DNA of 64,000 bases from Roseiarcus sp963824475 (GCA_963824475.1 CAWGPR010000012.1:868001-932000), one strand, 5' to 3'. Shown: positions 1 through 9,188, counted from the first letter of the stretch. Numbers and translations: made by a program. Notes: generated by a model from the letters alone, not told the origin.

Positions 1-48
1 GCCTTCGCTCGCCTGAAGGGCGTCAAGCACGCTTCCGCCGACGACTAG
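1..48 (+). CDS. 3' end of an unidentified gene
   Basis: The first 16 codons in frame 1 run open to a TAG at 46-48 and encode a short basic tail ending KHASADD. The fragment is too short to name. In Rhizobiales a D-alanyl-D-alanine carboxypeptidase often lies upstream of tmk, which would be one candidate, but nothing seen here proves it. A repeat-bearing gap follows. Confidence 0.35.
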   Translation, partial: AFARLKGVKHASADD

Positions 49-227
49 CCGCTCGCCAGTCTCGCCGCGCGCTCCGCCTCCGTTCGCACGACGGCTCCAG
101 TCGGGTCGGGGCGCCGCACGACCTCATGATCTGGGGCCTCGACAACCAGCGCGCGAAGTCCGTGCAAGCAATGCAAATAAAACCCACCAAAACGCGCGTA
201 AAGGCTAGTAAAATGGCTAGCATTTAC

Positions 228-310
228 TAGCGTTTATTTTTCGGAATCGGGACTTTTCAAGGGGTTACGGCCGATTCAAATAAGGAAATCCGCCTCCGTC
301 TCAAACTCGC
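228..310 (+). repeat. dispersed repeat copy A
   Basis: The segment starting CTAGCGTTTATTTTTCGGAA is closely matched at 60115-60205. Shared blocks include TCGGGACTTTTCAA, AAGGAAATC and CGTCTCAA, in the same order and orientation. Looser similarity continues for perhaps another 100 bases. It is unlike the palindromic repeats elsewhere in the window and could be a mobile-element end or a conserved non-coding family. Confidence 0.6.
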
Positions 311-457
311 GCGGTGGTTGTGGCCTGCAACGTTTCAAACAGCCGCGGCTTCTCATCTTCTCGCCCGCCTGCCGGCGAGCGGGAGATAGATTCCGATAAT
401 AGGAATATGTATAGCGATGATTTCTGCTTTTGTCAAGAAAATTCGGCTCGCATGGCG

Positions 458-478
458 GTGACACTTTACTCAATCCCC
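458..478 (+). repeat. IS-end-like motif, copy 1
   Basis: GGTGACACTTTACTCAATCC resembles 23967-23996 in the same orientation and the reverse complement of 24131-24160. A shared terminal motif in opposite orientations suggests decayed insertion-sequence ends. The IS family was not recognised. Confidence 0.4.
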
Positions 479-674
479 GATCGAAGCCCAGTATCCCAAT
501 GCCGCTCCCTCCGCCGTCGGTGGCCTTCCCGCGCGTCGTCATGCCGCCGCGCCGGGCCGAGCTTCATGCGAGCGCCGAAAGGGCGCTCTACTATTCCGAG
601 CCCGCTCGCCTGCCGCCCAACAGGCCAACGAACGGCGCCTTCGCTCGGCGCAATCCGTCGGGCGAGTTGCGTGA

Positions 675-1205
675 TTAAGCTGGAACGTACGTCAACCTAA
701 TCGCGTCCTCGCCGATCAAATCGCTGGCCACAAGGCGAAGCGGCGGCCCGGGGCCGGCGAAGAATGGCTTGCCGCGACCAAGCACGACAGGGCGCAAGTA
801 GAGGCGATACTCATCAATAAGACCAAGGTGGGTTAGGCTCCGGGCTAGGTCTGGTCCGCCAACTTGAATCTCCCCAACGAGGTGAGTCTTCAGCCCGCGC
901 ATTACCGCCTCGATGTCATCCTCGACAAGGGTGGCGTTGGGGCCGACTGACTTCAACGAACGCGACACGACCCACTTCGGTTGGCTCCGCCATGCCGTCG
1001 CGAAGTCGCGGTCCTCCGGGGTCCACTCGGGATGGTCTTCGTCCCAATAGCGCATGACCTCGTACATGCGGCGGCCGTACATACTGCCCGTCAGTCCGCG
1101 CACTTGCTCGATGAAGTGATGGAAAAGCGCGGGGCCAGGCGCAAATTCCTGGTGGTCGACGTAGCCATCCAGGGACTGGTTCAATCCGAAGACGATCTTC
1201 GCCAT
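675..1205 (-). CDS. dihydrofolate reductase family protein (RibD C-terminal domain)
   Basis: A 176-residue protein with the fold signature of the RibD C-terminal/YyaP-YwjB group. It starts MAKIVFGLNQSLDGYVD, has GSMYGRRMYE in the first third, and GEIQVGGPDLARSL followed by DEYRLYLRPVVLGRGKPFF in the second half. These are the NADPH-binding and strand motifs of DHFR-like reductases. Such stand-alone proteins usually have no proven substrate, and being RibD-like does not make it a riboflavin enzyme. It stands alone, convergent with tmk's long leader and flanked by gene-poor DNA, so it may be accessory. Confidence 0.85.
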   Translation of the reverse strand: MAKIVFGLNQSLDGYVDHQEFAPGPALFHHFIEQVRGLTGSMYGRRMYEVMRYWDEDHPEWTPEDRDFATAWRSQPKWVVSRSLKSVGPNATLVEDDIEAVMRGLKTHLVGEIQVGGPDLARSLTHLGLIDEYRLYLRPVVLGRGKPFFAGPGPPLRLVASDLIGEDAIRLTYVPA

Positions 1206-1594
1206 GCTGTAAAATCTTCATCCTAGATTCTTCAGAATAGCTTGAGCCCCCGTGACGCGTAAGAGGCTGGGCACAAACTGCGCGCCCCTTTGCCGGTGTG
1301 GCGAATAAACCAGCGGTGGGTTTCCCACCCACAGCTGAAATTTGAATTGAGAAACGACCCTCTCGCATTCGAATTCTGGCAGCGCGACAATCCGGTCGAA
1401 TGGCCGACCGCTCGGGACCGGAGCCCGCGCGATTCGCTCTGTCGCGCCAGGCGTCGAGCGCGCGTTGCCAAGCCACGCCGAACCATGCTGAGAAGAGCCC
1501 AGCGAGGGGCTTGCATAAGGACCGGCGGTGGCTTCGTTTGGCGCGATTGGATGAAAGCGGAAGCGGAAGCAGCGCCGCGCCCGCGGGCGCCCCA
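1206..1594. other. gene-free interval upstream of tmk
   Basis: No gene is supported. The open frame of tmk extends upstream to 1400, but that extension encodes a low-complexity basic stretch that does not resemble thymidylate kinase. The motif AGCTTGAGCCCCCGTGAC (about 1239-1256) recurs nearly exactly at about 24173-24190, close to other IS-end-like repeats. Confidence 0.5.
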
Positions 1595-2266
1595 ATGACC
1601 GGGCGTAAAAGGGGCCGCTTCATCACGCTCGAGGGCGGGGAGGGCGCCGGGAAGTCGGTGCAGGCCAAGCGGCTGACGGAGCGCCTCGCCGCGCTCGGGC
1701 TTGCCGTCGTCGGCACGCGCGAGCCGGGTGGCTCGCCCGGCGCGGAGGCTTTGCGCGAGGCGATCCTTTCCGGCTTCGCGGCCGATTTCAGCCCCGCCGG
1801 GCAGGCGCTCATGTTCGCCGCGGCGCGTGTCGACCATCTCGACAAGACAATTCTGTCGGCGCTTGCGAGCGGCGCCTGGGTCGTCTCCGATCGGTTCGCC
1901 GATTCCACCCGCGCCTATCAGGGCGCGGCGGGAAATCTGCCGCCGGAATTCATCGCCTCTCTCGAGCGCCTGACCGTGGGGGCGAACCGGCCCGACCTGA
2001 CGCTGATCCTCGACTTGTCCCCGGACGTCGGCCTCAAGCGGGCAGCCGAGCGGCGGCAGACGGGGCCAGCCGACCGGTTCGAATCGGAGGGGCTGCCCTT
2101 TCACCAAACCCTGCGGCGGGCGTTCCTCGACATCGCCGCCGCCGAGCCCGGGCGCTGTGTCGTCATCGACGCCGACCGGAGCGAACAGGAGGTCGGCGCC
2201 GCCATTTGGTCGGCCGTCGAGACGCGGCTCGATCCGGCGGGCGCCCTGAAAGCCAATCTCGCATGA
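1595..2266 (+). CDS. tmk: thymidylate kinase
   Basis: A 223-residue dTMP kinase that phosphorylates dTMP to dTDP with ATP for DNA synthesis. It begins MTGRKRGRFITLEGGEGAGK with the P-loop at residues 13-20. The DRF motif lies in SDRFADSTRAYQG, and a lid-type stretch follows after KRAAERRQ. The ATG at 1595 was chosen because homologous sequence begins there; the upstream open frame is unrelated. The stop overlaps the holB start by 4 bases (ATGA), so translation is probably coupled. The tmk-holB-metG-tatD order is typical of Rhizobiales. Confidence 0.97.
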   Translation: MTGRKRGRFITLEGGEGAGKSVQAKRLTERLAALGLAVVGTREPGGSPGAEALREAILSGFAADFSPAGQALMFAAARVDHLDKTILSALASGAWVVSDRFADSTRAYQGAAGNLPPEFIASLERLTVGANRPDLTLILDLSPDVGLKRAAERRQTGPADRFESEGLPFHQTLRRAFLDIAAAEPGRCVVIDADRSEQEVGAAIWSAVETRLDPAGALKANLA

Positions 2267-3348
2267 ACCAGCCTCGCATGAAGAAGGGCGAGGCCGACGA
2301 TCTTCCCGAAGCCGACGCGTTGGCCGGCGCGCCCCATCCGCGCCATATCCATTCGCTGATCGGTCATGAGCGCGCCGAAGCGGAGATGCTTTCGGCCTAT
2401 CGCGAGGGGCGCCTCGCCCACGCCTGGCTGATCGGCGGCCGGGAGGGAATCGGCAAGGCGACGCTCGCCTGGCGGTTCGCCCGCTTCGTGCTCGCCAACC
2501 CCGATCCGGCCGCGAAGGCGGTGCGCGAGGCGCTTAACCTCCATGTCGAGCCGAACCATTCGGCGGCGCGGCTTCTGGCCCAACTTGCCCACCCCGATTT
2601 TGCGCTCATCCGGCGCGAGTGGCAGGGGGCGACAAAGAGGCTAGCCACCGAAATATCGGTCGAAGCCGTACGGCACGGACTGCAGGTGTTCCAGCTCTCC
2701 GCCGCCTTCGGCGGCTGGCGGGTCGCCATCGTCGATTGCGCCGAGGACTTGAATCGTAACAGCGCCAACGCGTTATTGAAAATGGTTGAGGAGCCGCCAC
2801 AAAGATCGCTGATCCTCATCATCTCCCATCGGCCGGGCCAGGTCCTGCCCACAATCCGCTCGCGCTGCCGCCGCTTGCGGCTTGATCCTCTATCGGAGGA
2901 TGAGATCATCAAGGCGGCGATCGGCCTTGGGCCGCCCTGGAGCGAAGCTGGCCCTGAAGCGATCGCCGTCGCAGCCAAACGCGCCAACGGATCGGTTCGT
3001 GAGGCGCTCATCCGCCTTGCGCCGGAATCGGAAGGAGCGGGCGCGCTGATCGATTCGATCGTCGCCGGTCTGCCGCGCCCCGATCCCCGCGCGGTCGCCA
3101 GACTTGCCGACGCGGTCGGCGGTCGCGCGGGAGACGAGGCGTACCGAGCCTTCCATCGCGATCTCTACGACTGGCTCGTGACCTACGCGCGCGACGTCGA
3201 GCCTAAGTCGCTCCGTGTGGAGGAGATCGGGGGCTTATGGGACCGCATCCGCGACGCTGAGCGCGAGACGGAAGCGCTTAATCTCGACCGCAAGCTGCAT
3301 ATTCTGGCGCTGTTCGCTGAGATCGCCGCGACCGCGCCACGGCGGTGA
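2263..3348 (+). CDS. holB: DNA polymerase III subunit delta'
   Basis: A 361-residue clamp-loader subunit that helps load the sliding clamp onto DNA. It has an AAA+ core with the Walker A-like GGREGIGKATLAWRFARF near residues 62-79, the SRC-type segment IRSRCRRLRL, and the family motif NANALLKMVEEPP that precedes the sensor 1 region. The ATG at 2263 overlaps the tmk stop. Length and C-terminal helical collar are normal for the family. A palindromic repeat separates it from metG. Confidence 0.95.
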   Translation: MNQPRMKKGEADDLPEADALAGAPHPRHIHSLIGHERAEAEMLSAYREGRLAHAWLIGGREGIGKATLAWRFARFVLANPDPAAKAVREALNLHVEPNHSAARLLAQLAHPDFALIRREWQGATKRLATEISVEAVRHGLQVFQLSAAFGGWRVAIVDCAEDLNRNSANALLKMVEEPPQRSLILIISHRPGQVLPTIRSRCRRLRLDPLSEDEIIKAAIGLGPPWSEAGPEAIAVAAKRANGSVREALIRLAPESEGAGALIDSIVAGLPRPDPRAVARLADAVGGRAGDEAYRAFHRDLYDWLVTYARDVEPKSLRVEEIGGLWDRIRDAERETEALNLDRKLHILALFAEIAATAPRR

Positions 3349-3367
3349 AGGCTGAGTCTCAACCGAG

Positions 3368-3493
3368 CCCCTCGTGCTGAGGAGCGGCGCCGCAAGGCGA
3401 CGCGTCTCGAAGCACGCTCCAGGACGCACCACCGGCGCCGCTTCCTGGATCATCCTTCGAGACGCCATGCTGCGCATGGCCCTCAGGATGAGG
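3368..3493. repeat. Rhizobiales-type palindromic intergenic repeat
   Basis: Between holB and metG, blocks such as CCCTCGTGCTGAGGAG, CATCCTTCGAGACGC and CCTCAGGATGAGG form a mosaic of complementary arms. On the opposite strand it reads CCTCATCCTGAGG...CGTCTCGAAGGATG...CTCCTCAGCACGAGGGG. This is a widespread dispersed repeat type in Rhizobiales genomes. It is not coding. Confidence 0.75.
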
Positions 3494-3574
3494 TTGGCGG
3501 ACGGCCAACCATAGGCTGGAGTTGCGCACAGATTCTCGTCGCCGCTCAAATACTTTTGCTTTAGGACGGCGCTC

Positions 3575-5149
3575 ATGAGCCGCTTCTACATCACAACGGC
3601 GATCCCTTACGCCAACGGCGCGCCGCATATCGGCCATGCTTATGAGCGCATCGCGACCGATGCGATCCAGCAATTCATGCGCCTCGACGGGCGCGAGACT
3701 CTGTTCGTCACCGGCATGGACGAGCACGGCCTCAAGGTCCAGCAGGCCGCTGCCCGCGAAGGCGTATCGCCGCAAGCATTCGTCGATCGCGTCGCTGCCG
3801 AGTGGGAAGTCATGGGCGACATGCTGAACGCGCGCGCCGACGACATCGTGCGCACCACGCAACCACGGCACATCCGCGCCTCCCAGGCGATCTGGGAGCG
3901 GATGGCCGCGAACGGCGACATCTATCTGTCGAAATATTCCGGCTGGTATTCGGTGCTCGATGAGGCCTATTTCGGCGAGAGCGAGCTGAGCGATGGGCCC
4001 GATGGGACCCGGCTCGCGCCGAGCGGCGCGCCGGTCCAATGGGTGGAGGAGGAGAGCCACTTCTTTCGGCTCTCCCAATACGCCGACAAACTGCTCGCGC
4101 ACTACGACGCCCATCCCGAATTCGTCACGCCCGAGACCTATCGCAACGAGATCGTCGCCTTCGTGAAGCGCGGTCTGTCCGACCTCTCAATCAGCCGCGC
4201 GACCCTCAAATGGGGCGTGCCGGTTCCCGGCGACCCGAAACATGTGATGTATGTGTGGATCGACGCGCTGACCAACTACATCACCGCGACCGGCTTCCCG
4301 GATGATGGCCCGCGGGCGAAGTTCTGGCCGGCGGACGTCCATGTGATCGGCAAGGACATCACGCGCTTCCACGCCATCTACTGGCCGGCCTTCCTGATGT
4401 CCGCTGGACTGCCCGTGCCGAAACAAGTTGTCGTGCACGGCTTCCTGTTCAACCGCGGCGAGAAGATGTCGAAGTCGGTCGGCAACGTCGTCGGCCCGAA
4501 GGAGATGGTCGAGGCCTACGGGCTCGATCCCGTGCGCTATTTCTTCCTGCGGGAAGTCCCGTTCGGCCAGGACGGCAGCTATTCGCACGAGGCGATCGTC
4601 GCCCGCATGAACGCCGATCTCGCCAACGACATCGGCAATCTGGCGCAGCGCTCGCTCACCATGATCGCCAGGAACTGCGGCGGGCTCACGCCCGACTGGC
4701 GCAAGGCGACGCCGGCCAAAGAGGATCTGGCGATGCTCGCGCGCGCCGACGCGCTCATCGGCGCGGCGCGGCTGCATATGCAGAGCTTCGCGCTGCATCT
4801 TTACATCGGCGCCGTCTTCGAGGTCGTGTCGGAGGCCAATCGCTATTTCGCCAACGCCGAGCCCTGGAGGCTCGCAAGAAGCGATCCTGCGCGCATGGGG
4901 CTTGTGCTCTACGTGACGATCGAGACCCTGCGGATCGCCGCGATCCTGCTCGAGCCGGCGATGCCGGCGAGCATGGGCGCGCTCCTCGACCTCCTCGGCG
5001 TCCCGCCCGAGGCCCGCTCATTCGCGGCGCTGGACGCCGGCGAGGGAAACGGCCGTCTCGACGCTCCGCATCGGCTCAAGCCGGGCAGGCCGCTGCCTCA
5101 TCCCAAGCCGGTCTTTCCACGCTATGTCGAGGCGGAGGCGGCGAAGTGA
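3575..5149 (+). CDS. metG: methionyl-tRNA synthetase
   Basis: A 524-residue class I aminoacyl-tRNA synthetase charging tRNA-Met. The HIGH motif appears as PHIGHAYE at about residues 16-23 and the KMSKS loop as GEKMSKSVGN near residue 300. ITRFHAIYWPAF and an anticodon-binding helical domain (ANRYFANAEPWRLA) follow. It is the short form without a zinc knuckle insertion or C-terminal EMAP domain, as usual in Alphaproteobacteria. tatD follows after 25 bases. The sequence is intact. Confidence 0.98.
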   Translation: MSRFYITTAIPYANGAPHIGHAYERIATDAIQQFMRLDGRETLFVTGMDEHGLKVQQAAAREGVSPQAFVDRVAAEWEVMGDMLNARADDIVRTTQPRHIRASQAIWERMAANGDIYLSKYSGWYSVLDEAYFGESELSDGPDGTRLAPSGAPVQWVEEESHFFRLSQYADKLLAHYDAHPEFVTPETYRNEIVAFVKRGLSDLSISRATLKWGVPVPGDPKHVMYVWIDALTNYITATGFPDDGPRAKFWPADVHVIGKDITRFHAIYWPAFLMSAGLPVPKQVVVHGFLFNRGEKMSKSVGNVVGPKEMVEAYGLDPVRYFFLREVPFGQDGSYSHEAIVARMNADLANDIGNLAQRSLTMIARNCGGLTPDWRKATPAKEDLAMLARADALIGAARLHMQSFALHLYIGAVFEVVSEANRYFANAEPWRLARSDPARMGLVLYVTIETLRIAAILLEPAMPASMGALLDLLGVPPEARSFAALDAGEGNGRLDAPHRLKPGRPLPHPKPVFPRYVEAEAAK

Positions 5150-5174
5150 GGGCTTTGGCCGGAGCCGGCGCCGA

Positions 5175-5993
5175 ATGACCCTCATCGACAGCCACTGCCA
5201 CCTCGATTTTCCCGACTTCGCCGCCGACCTCGACGCGGTCGTCGAGCGGGCGCGCGCGGCCGGCGTTGAGCGCATGATCACCATCGGCGCCCGGGTGGCG
5301 AAGGTCGCAGCCGCCGTCGAAATCGCCGAGCGGTACGATGATGTCTTCTTCACCGTCGGCACGCATCCGCATGAGGCGGCGGGCGAGGGGGCGGAGGACT
5401 TCGACGCCATGCGCGCTTTCGCTAGCCATCCGAAATGCGTCGGCATCGGCGAGGCCGGCCTCGACTATCATTACGACTACGCGCCGCGCGACGTCGCCCA
5501 GCGCGTTTTTCGCGGACAGATTAAGCTTGCCCGCGAGCTTGATCTCCCGCTCGTCATCCATGCGCGCGACGCCGACGACGACATCGCCGCGATCCTGGCG
5601 CAAGAAATGGGGCAGGGGCGGTTCCGCGCCCTGCTCCATTGCTTCACCTCTTCGCGCGCTCTCGCCGAGACGGCGCTTGGCCTCGGGCTGTCGATCTCGT
5701 TTTCCGGCGTCGTGACGTTCAAGAAGTCGGAGGGTCTGCGCGCCATCGCGCGAGATGTCCCGCTCGACCGGATTCTGGTCGAGACCGACGCGCCCTACCT
5801 TGCGCCGATTCCGCATCGCGGCCGCCGCAACGAGCCGGCCTTCGTCGTCGCCACGGCGGGGGTGGTCGCCGAAGCGCGCGGGATCAAACCCGAAGAGCTA
5901 GCCGAAGCTACGCGCGCCAACACGCTCAGCTTTTTTTCCAAGCTTCCCCCGGACGGCGGCAAGCTGCCGCAGGCCGTCGGATCGTCGCATTGA
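5175..5993 (+). CDS. tatD: TatD family metal-dependent hydrolase (3'-5' DNase)
   Basis: A 272-residue TIM-barrel hydrolase. Metal ligands are visible in order: HCH (IDSHCHLDF), the Glu of GEAGLDYHYDY, the His of VIHARDAD, the His of LLHCFTSS, and the Asp of LVETDAPYLAP. TatD proteins are Mg-dependent exonucleases implicated in DNA repair and degradation. The ATG at 5175 was chosen because the HCH motif normally sits a few residues from the start; the longer reading adds a basic tail. Its stop overlaps the TTG start of the next gene. Confidence 0.95.
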   Translation: MTLIDSHCHLDFPDFAADLDAVVERARAAGVERMITIGARVAKVAAAVEIAERYDDVFFTVGTHPHEAAGEGAEDFDAMRAFASHPKCVGIGEAGLDYHYDYAPRDVAQRVFRGQIKLARELDLPLVIHARDADDDIAAILAQEMGQGRFRALLHCFTSSRALAETALGLGLSISFSGVVTFKKSEGLRAIARDVPLDRILVETDAPYLAPIPHRGRRNEPAFVVATAGVVAEARGIKPEELAEATRANTLSFFSKLPPDGGKLPQAVGSSH

Positions 5994-6820
5994 CGCTGCG
6001 GCTGACCATCCTGGGCTGCGGCTCGTCCGGCGGCGTGCCGCGAGTCGGGCAAGGGTGGGGCGACTGCGATCCGGCGAACCCCAAGAACCGCCGCCGCCGC
6101 TGCTCGGTGCTGCTCGAGCGCTTCGGGCCCGGCGGCGCAACTACCGTTCTCGTCGACACTTCGCCCGACTTGCGCGAGCAATTGCTCGACGCCGGCGTGA
6201 AGCGGCTCGACGGTATCCTTTTGAGCCACCCCCACGCCGATCACACCCACGGCATCGACGATCTGAGGCCCCTTTGCCTGGTGATGCGTCGCCGTCTCGA
6301 CCTGCACATGAACGAGTCGACGTCCCGCATCGTCCGCAAGGCTTTCTCTTATGTTTTTCAAACCCCTGACGGAAGTTCCTATCCTCCGATGGCAAACGAG
6401 CTGCGCCTTGCCGCCGGCAGGCTCTGCCGCATCGAAGGTCCGGGCGGGGCGATCGAGGCGATGCCGTTCGATCTCGAGCACGGCGAGGTCACTGCGCTCG
6501 GCTTTCGCTTCGGGGCGCTCGCTTATACGCCTGATGTGAAACGTATTCCCGAAGCGAGCCTTCCCTTCCTCGAAGGCTTGGATATGTGGATCATCGACGC
6601 CTTGCGCTATCGCCCCCACCCGTCCCATTTCAGCCTCGACGACGCATTGTCCTGGATCGAAAGGATGCGTCCGCGCCGCGCCATCCTCACCAACCTGCAT
6701 ACCGACCTCGACTACGAGATCTTGCGCGCGCGCCTGCCAGCGCACGTCACGCCGGCTTATGACGGGATGTGCGTCGAGGCCTTCGAGACCTTGCCGTTCG
6801 AGAAAGGGACGACGCGATGA
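5990..6820 (+). CDS. MBL-fold metallohydrolase, PhnP-like
   Basis: A 276-residue metallo-beta-lactamase-fold protein starting TLRLTILGCGSSGGVPR, the usual N-terminus of the group. The HxHxDH motif is SHPHADHTHGIDD, with later His ligands in DALRYRPHPSHFS and TNLHTDLDY. The TTG at 5990 overlaps the tatD stop by 4 bases, and no nearer ATG or GTG fits the conserved N-terminus. It is probably a phosphodiesterase of the PhnP/RNase Z superfamily; the substrate is unknown. It is a constant neighbour of tatD in Rhizobiales. Confidence 0.92.
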   Translation: MTLRLTILGCGSSGGVPRVGQGWGDCDPANPKNRRRRCSVLLERFGPGGATTVLVDTSPDLREQLLDAGVKRLDGILLSHPHADHTHGIDDLRPLCLVMRRRLDLHMNESTSRIVRKAFSYVFQTPDGSSYPPMANELRLAAGRLCRIEGPGGAIEAMPFDLEHGEVTALGFRFGALAYTPDVKRIPEASLPFLEGLDMWIIDALRYRPHPSHFSLDDALSWIERMRPRRAILTNLHTDLDYEILRARLPAHVTPAYDGMCVEAFETLPFEKGTTR

Positions 6821-8049
6821 CGCCGGTCGAGAGCGCGATCCGCGACTTCGTGGGTGAGCATGCCGAAGCGGAGACGCGCTTCCTCGCCGAGATCGTCAGG
6901 GTTCCGTCGGACAATCCGCCCGGAGATTGCGCCCGCTCGGCAGAAGTCGTCGCCACGCTGTTGGAAGGCCTTGGCTTTCAGGTTGAGCGGCACAAGGTTC
7001 CGGAGAGCCTCGTCAAGGCCAACGGCATGATTTCGGCGACCAACCTGATCGCAAGGCGCTCCTTCGGGCGGGGGGGGCCAACGATCGCGCTCAATGCGCA
7101 TGGCGACGTGGTGCCGCCGGGTTCGGGCTGGACGCGCGACCCTTACGGGGCTGAGATCGTCGACGGCTGGATGGTTGGCCGCGGCGTCGCTGTGTCGAAG
7201 TCGGACATCGCGACCTACGCGTTCGCCGTGCTGGCCCTCGATAAATGCGGCGCTGCGCTCAACGGCGCCGTCGAATTGCACATCACCTACGACGAGGAAG
7301 CGGGCGGCGAGATCGGCCCGCGCTACCTCATCGAGAACGGCCTCTCGCGTCCGGATTTGGCGATCGGCGCGGGCTTCTCCTACGCGGTGGTCAACGCCCA
7401 TAACGGCTGCCTTCACCTGGAGGTCGAGGTCCTCGGCCGCTCGGCCCATGCCGCCCGCCCCTCGACTGGCGTCGACGCGCTCGAAGCGACGAACGCAATC
7501 CTATCCGCCCTTTATGACTGGCGCGGCGGGCTCGCGGCGCGAACCTCTGCTATTCCCGGCATTGGCTCGCCGCAGATGACGGTCGGCCTCATTGCCGGCG
7601 GGATCAACACTAACGTGGTTCCGGATCGCGTGACTTTCCGCCTCGACCGGCGCATCGTTCCGGAGGAAAATCCGGCCGAGGTCGAGGCGGAATTGCGCGC
7701 GGTCATCGCCCGCGCGGCGGCGCTCCATCCTGAGGCGAAGGTCTGGGTCCGCCGCATCCTGCTCGCCGAGCCGCTGACGCCGACCCCCGGCGGGGCGAAG
7801 CTGACCGAGATTCTCTGTCGGCAGGCGAGCCGCGTCATGGGCGAAAAGGTCGCCGCTTCGGGCGTGCCGCTCTACACCGACGCGCGCCACTACGCGAAGG
7901 CGGGCGTTCCGATCGTGCTCTATGGCGCGGGCCCCCGCACGATCGAGGAAGCCAACGCCCACCGCGCCGACGAGCGGCTGCCGCTCTCGGATTTGTTCAA
8001 GGCGACGGAAGTCATTGCGCTGACGCTCGCGGAGCTGATGGGCGGGTGA
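6817..8049 (+). CDS. M20 family metallohydrolase (ArgE/DapE-like) with altered metal motif
   Basis: A 410-residue zinc-dependent amidohydrolase or peptidase of the ArgE/DapE/CPG2 type. The first ligand motif is ALNAHGDVVPPG, the catalytic pair is YDEEAGGE, a dimerisation domain follows GRSAHAARPS, and the last ligand is near EEANAHRADERL. The usual second motif (GRG..DMKGG) reads GRGVAVSKSD, so the bridging Asp is replaced by Val, with an Asp four residues later. The start overlaps the previous stop (ATGA). Substrate is unknown. The island begins directly downstream. Confidence 0.88.
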   Translation: MTPVESAIRDFVGEHAEAETRFLAEIVRVPSDNPPGDCARSAEVVATLLEGLGFQVERHKVPESLVKANGMISATNLIARRSFGRGGPTIALNAHGDVVPPGSGWTRDPYGAEIVDGWMVGRGVAVSKSDIATYAFAVLALDKCGAALNGAVELHITYDEEAGGEIGPRYLIENGLSRPDLAIGAGFSYAVVNAHNGCLHLEVEVLGRSAHAARPSTGVDALEATNAILSALYDWRGGLAARTSAIPGIGSPQMTVGLIAGGINTNVVPDRVTFRLDRRIVPEENPAEVEAELRAVIARAAALHPEAKVWVRRILLAEPLTPTPGGAKLTEILCRQASRVMGEKVAASGVPLYTDARHYAKAGVPIVLYGAGPRTIEEANAHRADERLPLSDLFKATEVIALTLAELMGG

Positions 8050-8223
8050 TCAGGAGCTGACGCGATTCCTTTCGCCATCATGGGACGCGAGAAATTCGGC
8101 GCCGGCAGACACAGGCTCAACCTGGGCGACTGCCTGTCGTATGGAGCGGCGAAAAGAAACGGCGCCCGCCTTCTCTATGTCGGCGAGGACTTCGCTCTGA
8201 CCGACGTCAACGACAGCGTCTGA
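8050..8223 (+). pseudogene. VapC toxin C-terminal remnant
   Basis: The frame directly after the M20 stop encodes about 57 codons containing FGAGRHRLNLGDCLSYGAAK and then LLYVGEDFALTDV, the C-terminal third of PIN-domain VapC toxins (GDC.SY.AAK and G.DF..TD). The N-terminal part with the first catalytic acids is absent, and no VapB antitoxin is present. It abuts the M20 stop codon, so the deletion probably ran up to that gene. An ATG at 8080 could start a 47-residue peptide, but it would lack the active site. Confidence 0.65.
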
Positions 8224-8620
8224 CCTGGATCGACGGCCGGAGGCCGCGAAGCGAATTTGCGGGGAGCTGGCCCGGCGGGAAGACAGGTTCTTGCTGTTCT
8301 CGCGAGAAATCATTCTCGCTTGATACGACATGACCGAGATCACGCCGCAGCTCTAATCGCCCGCCTCGCCCATTCTGGTTCCATAATAACTCTTATGCAA
8401 ATCGCGCCCTTGGGTCTCCCCGGGCGCGGCTCAGCGTCGAGTTGCAGAAAAAGAAGGCTAACGGGCTGATTTCGTTGAGTTGGCGACAAAAACGAACACC
8501 GGGCCGCCGCCTCGGATTCGCCGCTATTTTCCATTGCCAGCATTCCCAAGGCATGCCAGGCATTTCCTGTCGGGTGGACGTTCGGTGGACGCTCGCGGCT
8601 GAGACTAGGAGCGAAACTCG
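8224..8620. other. gene-free interval between toxin and integrase remnants
   Basis: No supported gene. A perfect 7-bp hairpin GCGAGAA/TTCTCGC lies at 8302-8319. The rest has no recognisable coding signature. Confidence 0.5.
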
Positions 8621-9030
8621 CCCAAACTCACCAAGGAATTTGTCGACCGGGCGTCTCCTGGAACGTTCTTCGACAGCGATCTCCCCGGGTTTGTGCTCGA
8701 CGTGGGCAAAAAAGGCGTCAAGACGTTCTTCATCCGCTATCGCCCAAAGGGACCGGCAGGAGCGGCCCCAGGCGATACTTCAAGATCAGCCGCTATGGCG
8801 TGCTCGCTCCCGCCGAGGCCCGCAACAAGGCCCGCGAGCCGCTCGACGCAGTCGCGAGCGGCGGGGATCCGGCTGCCGAGATAGCGCAGGCTCGAGATGC
8901 GGTTTCCGTCGCCGAACTCGCCGAACGGTTTCTCGCTGATGAAGTGACGCCGAAGCGCAAGCCCTGAACGGCCGAGCTCTATCGCATCTACCTGCGAAAG
9001 CATGTGCTGCCCGAGATCAACGGCGACCAG
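8621..9030 (+). pseudogene. tyrosine integrase N-terminal remnant
   Basis: Conceptual translation in two frames resembles the N-terminal arm and SAM-like domain of phage-type integrases. It gives KLTKEFVDRA, FFDSDLPGFVLDVGKKGVKT and FFIRYRPKG, then after a frameshift near 8770 RYFKISRYGVLAPAEARNKA, VSVAELAERFLADEV and TAELYRIYLRKHVLP. An in-frame TGA interrupts it near 8965. The catalytic domain (R-H-R-Y) is missing. It is a dead integrase marking the left part of an island whose right end is tRNA-Pro at 18151. Confidence 0.75.
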
Positions 9031-9188
9031 TCCGACCCTCACCCGGTCAGGGGTGTGACCTCCGTGTCACAGGAGCGATAGATCTGACACCCGCCGACTA
9101 AATTCCCGGCGGATTCGTCACAAAGCGGTTGCCTTTCTTTGCGCGCTGACGAATTTGTAATCATGGGCAGCAGCGGCGGGGCGGCAGC

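Larger units (their letters stand above)
49..674. other. gene-free interval with repeats
   Basis: No credible gene in about 625 bases. The interval holds an AT-rich near-palindrome at about 204-230 (arms CTAGTAAA and TTTACTAG), one copy of a dispersed repeat (228-310, partner near 60115), and one copy of an IS-end-like motif (458-478). The short open frames here are overlapping and have low-complexity, Arg/Pro/Ser-rich translations. Confidence 0.6.

Noticed and set aside
916..2107. Long minus-strand open frames opposite the DHFR-like gene and tmk (up to 330 codons)
   Set aside because: Composition is Arg/Pro/Ala-rich shadow translation of GC-rich coding DNA, and real genes with clear motifs occupy the other frames.
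8302..8319. Hairpin GCGAGAA/TTCTCGC considered as a Fur/Irr-type operator or terminator
   Set aside because: No gene starts or ends next to it, there is no T-run, and the match to known iron boxes is poor.
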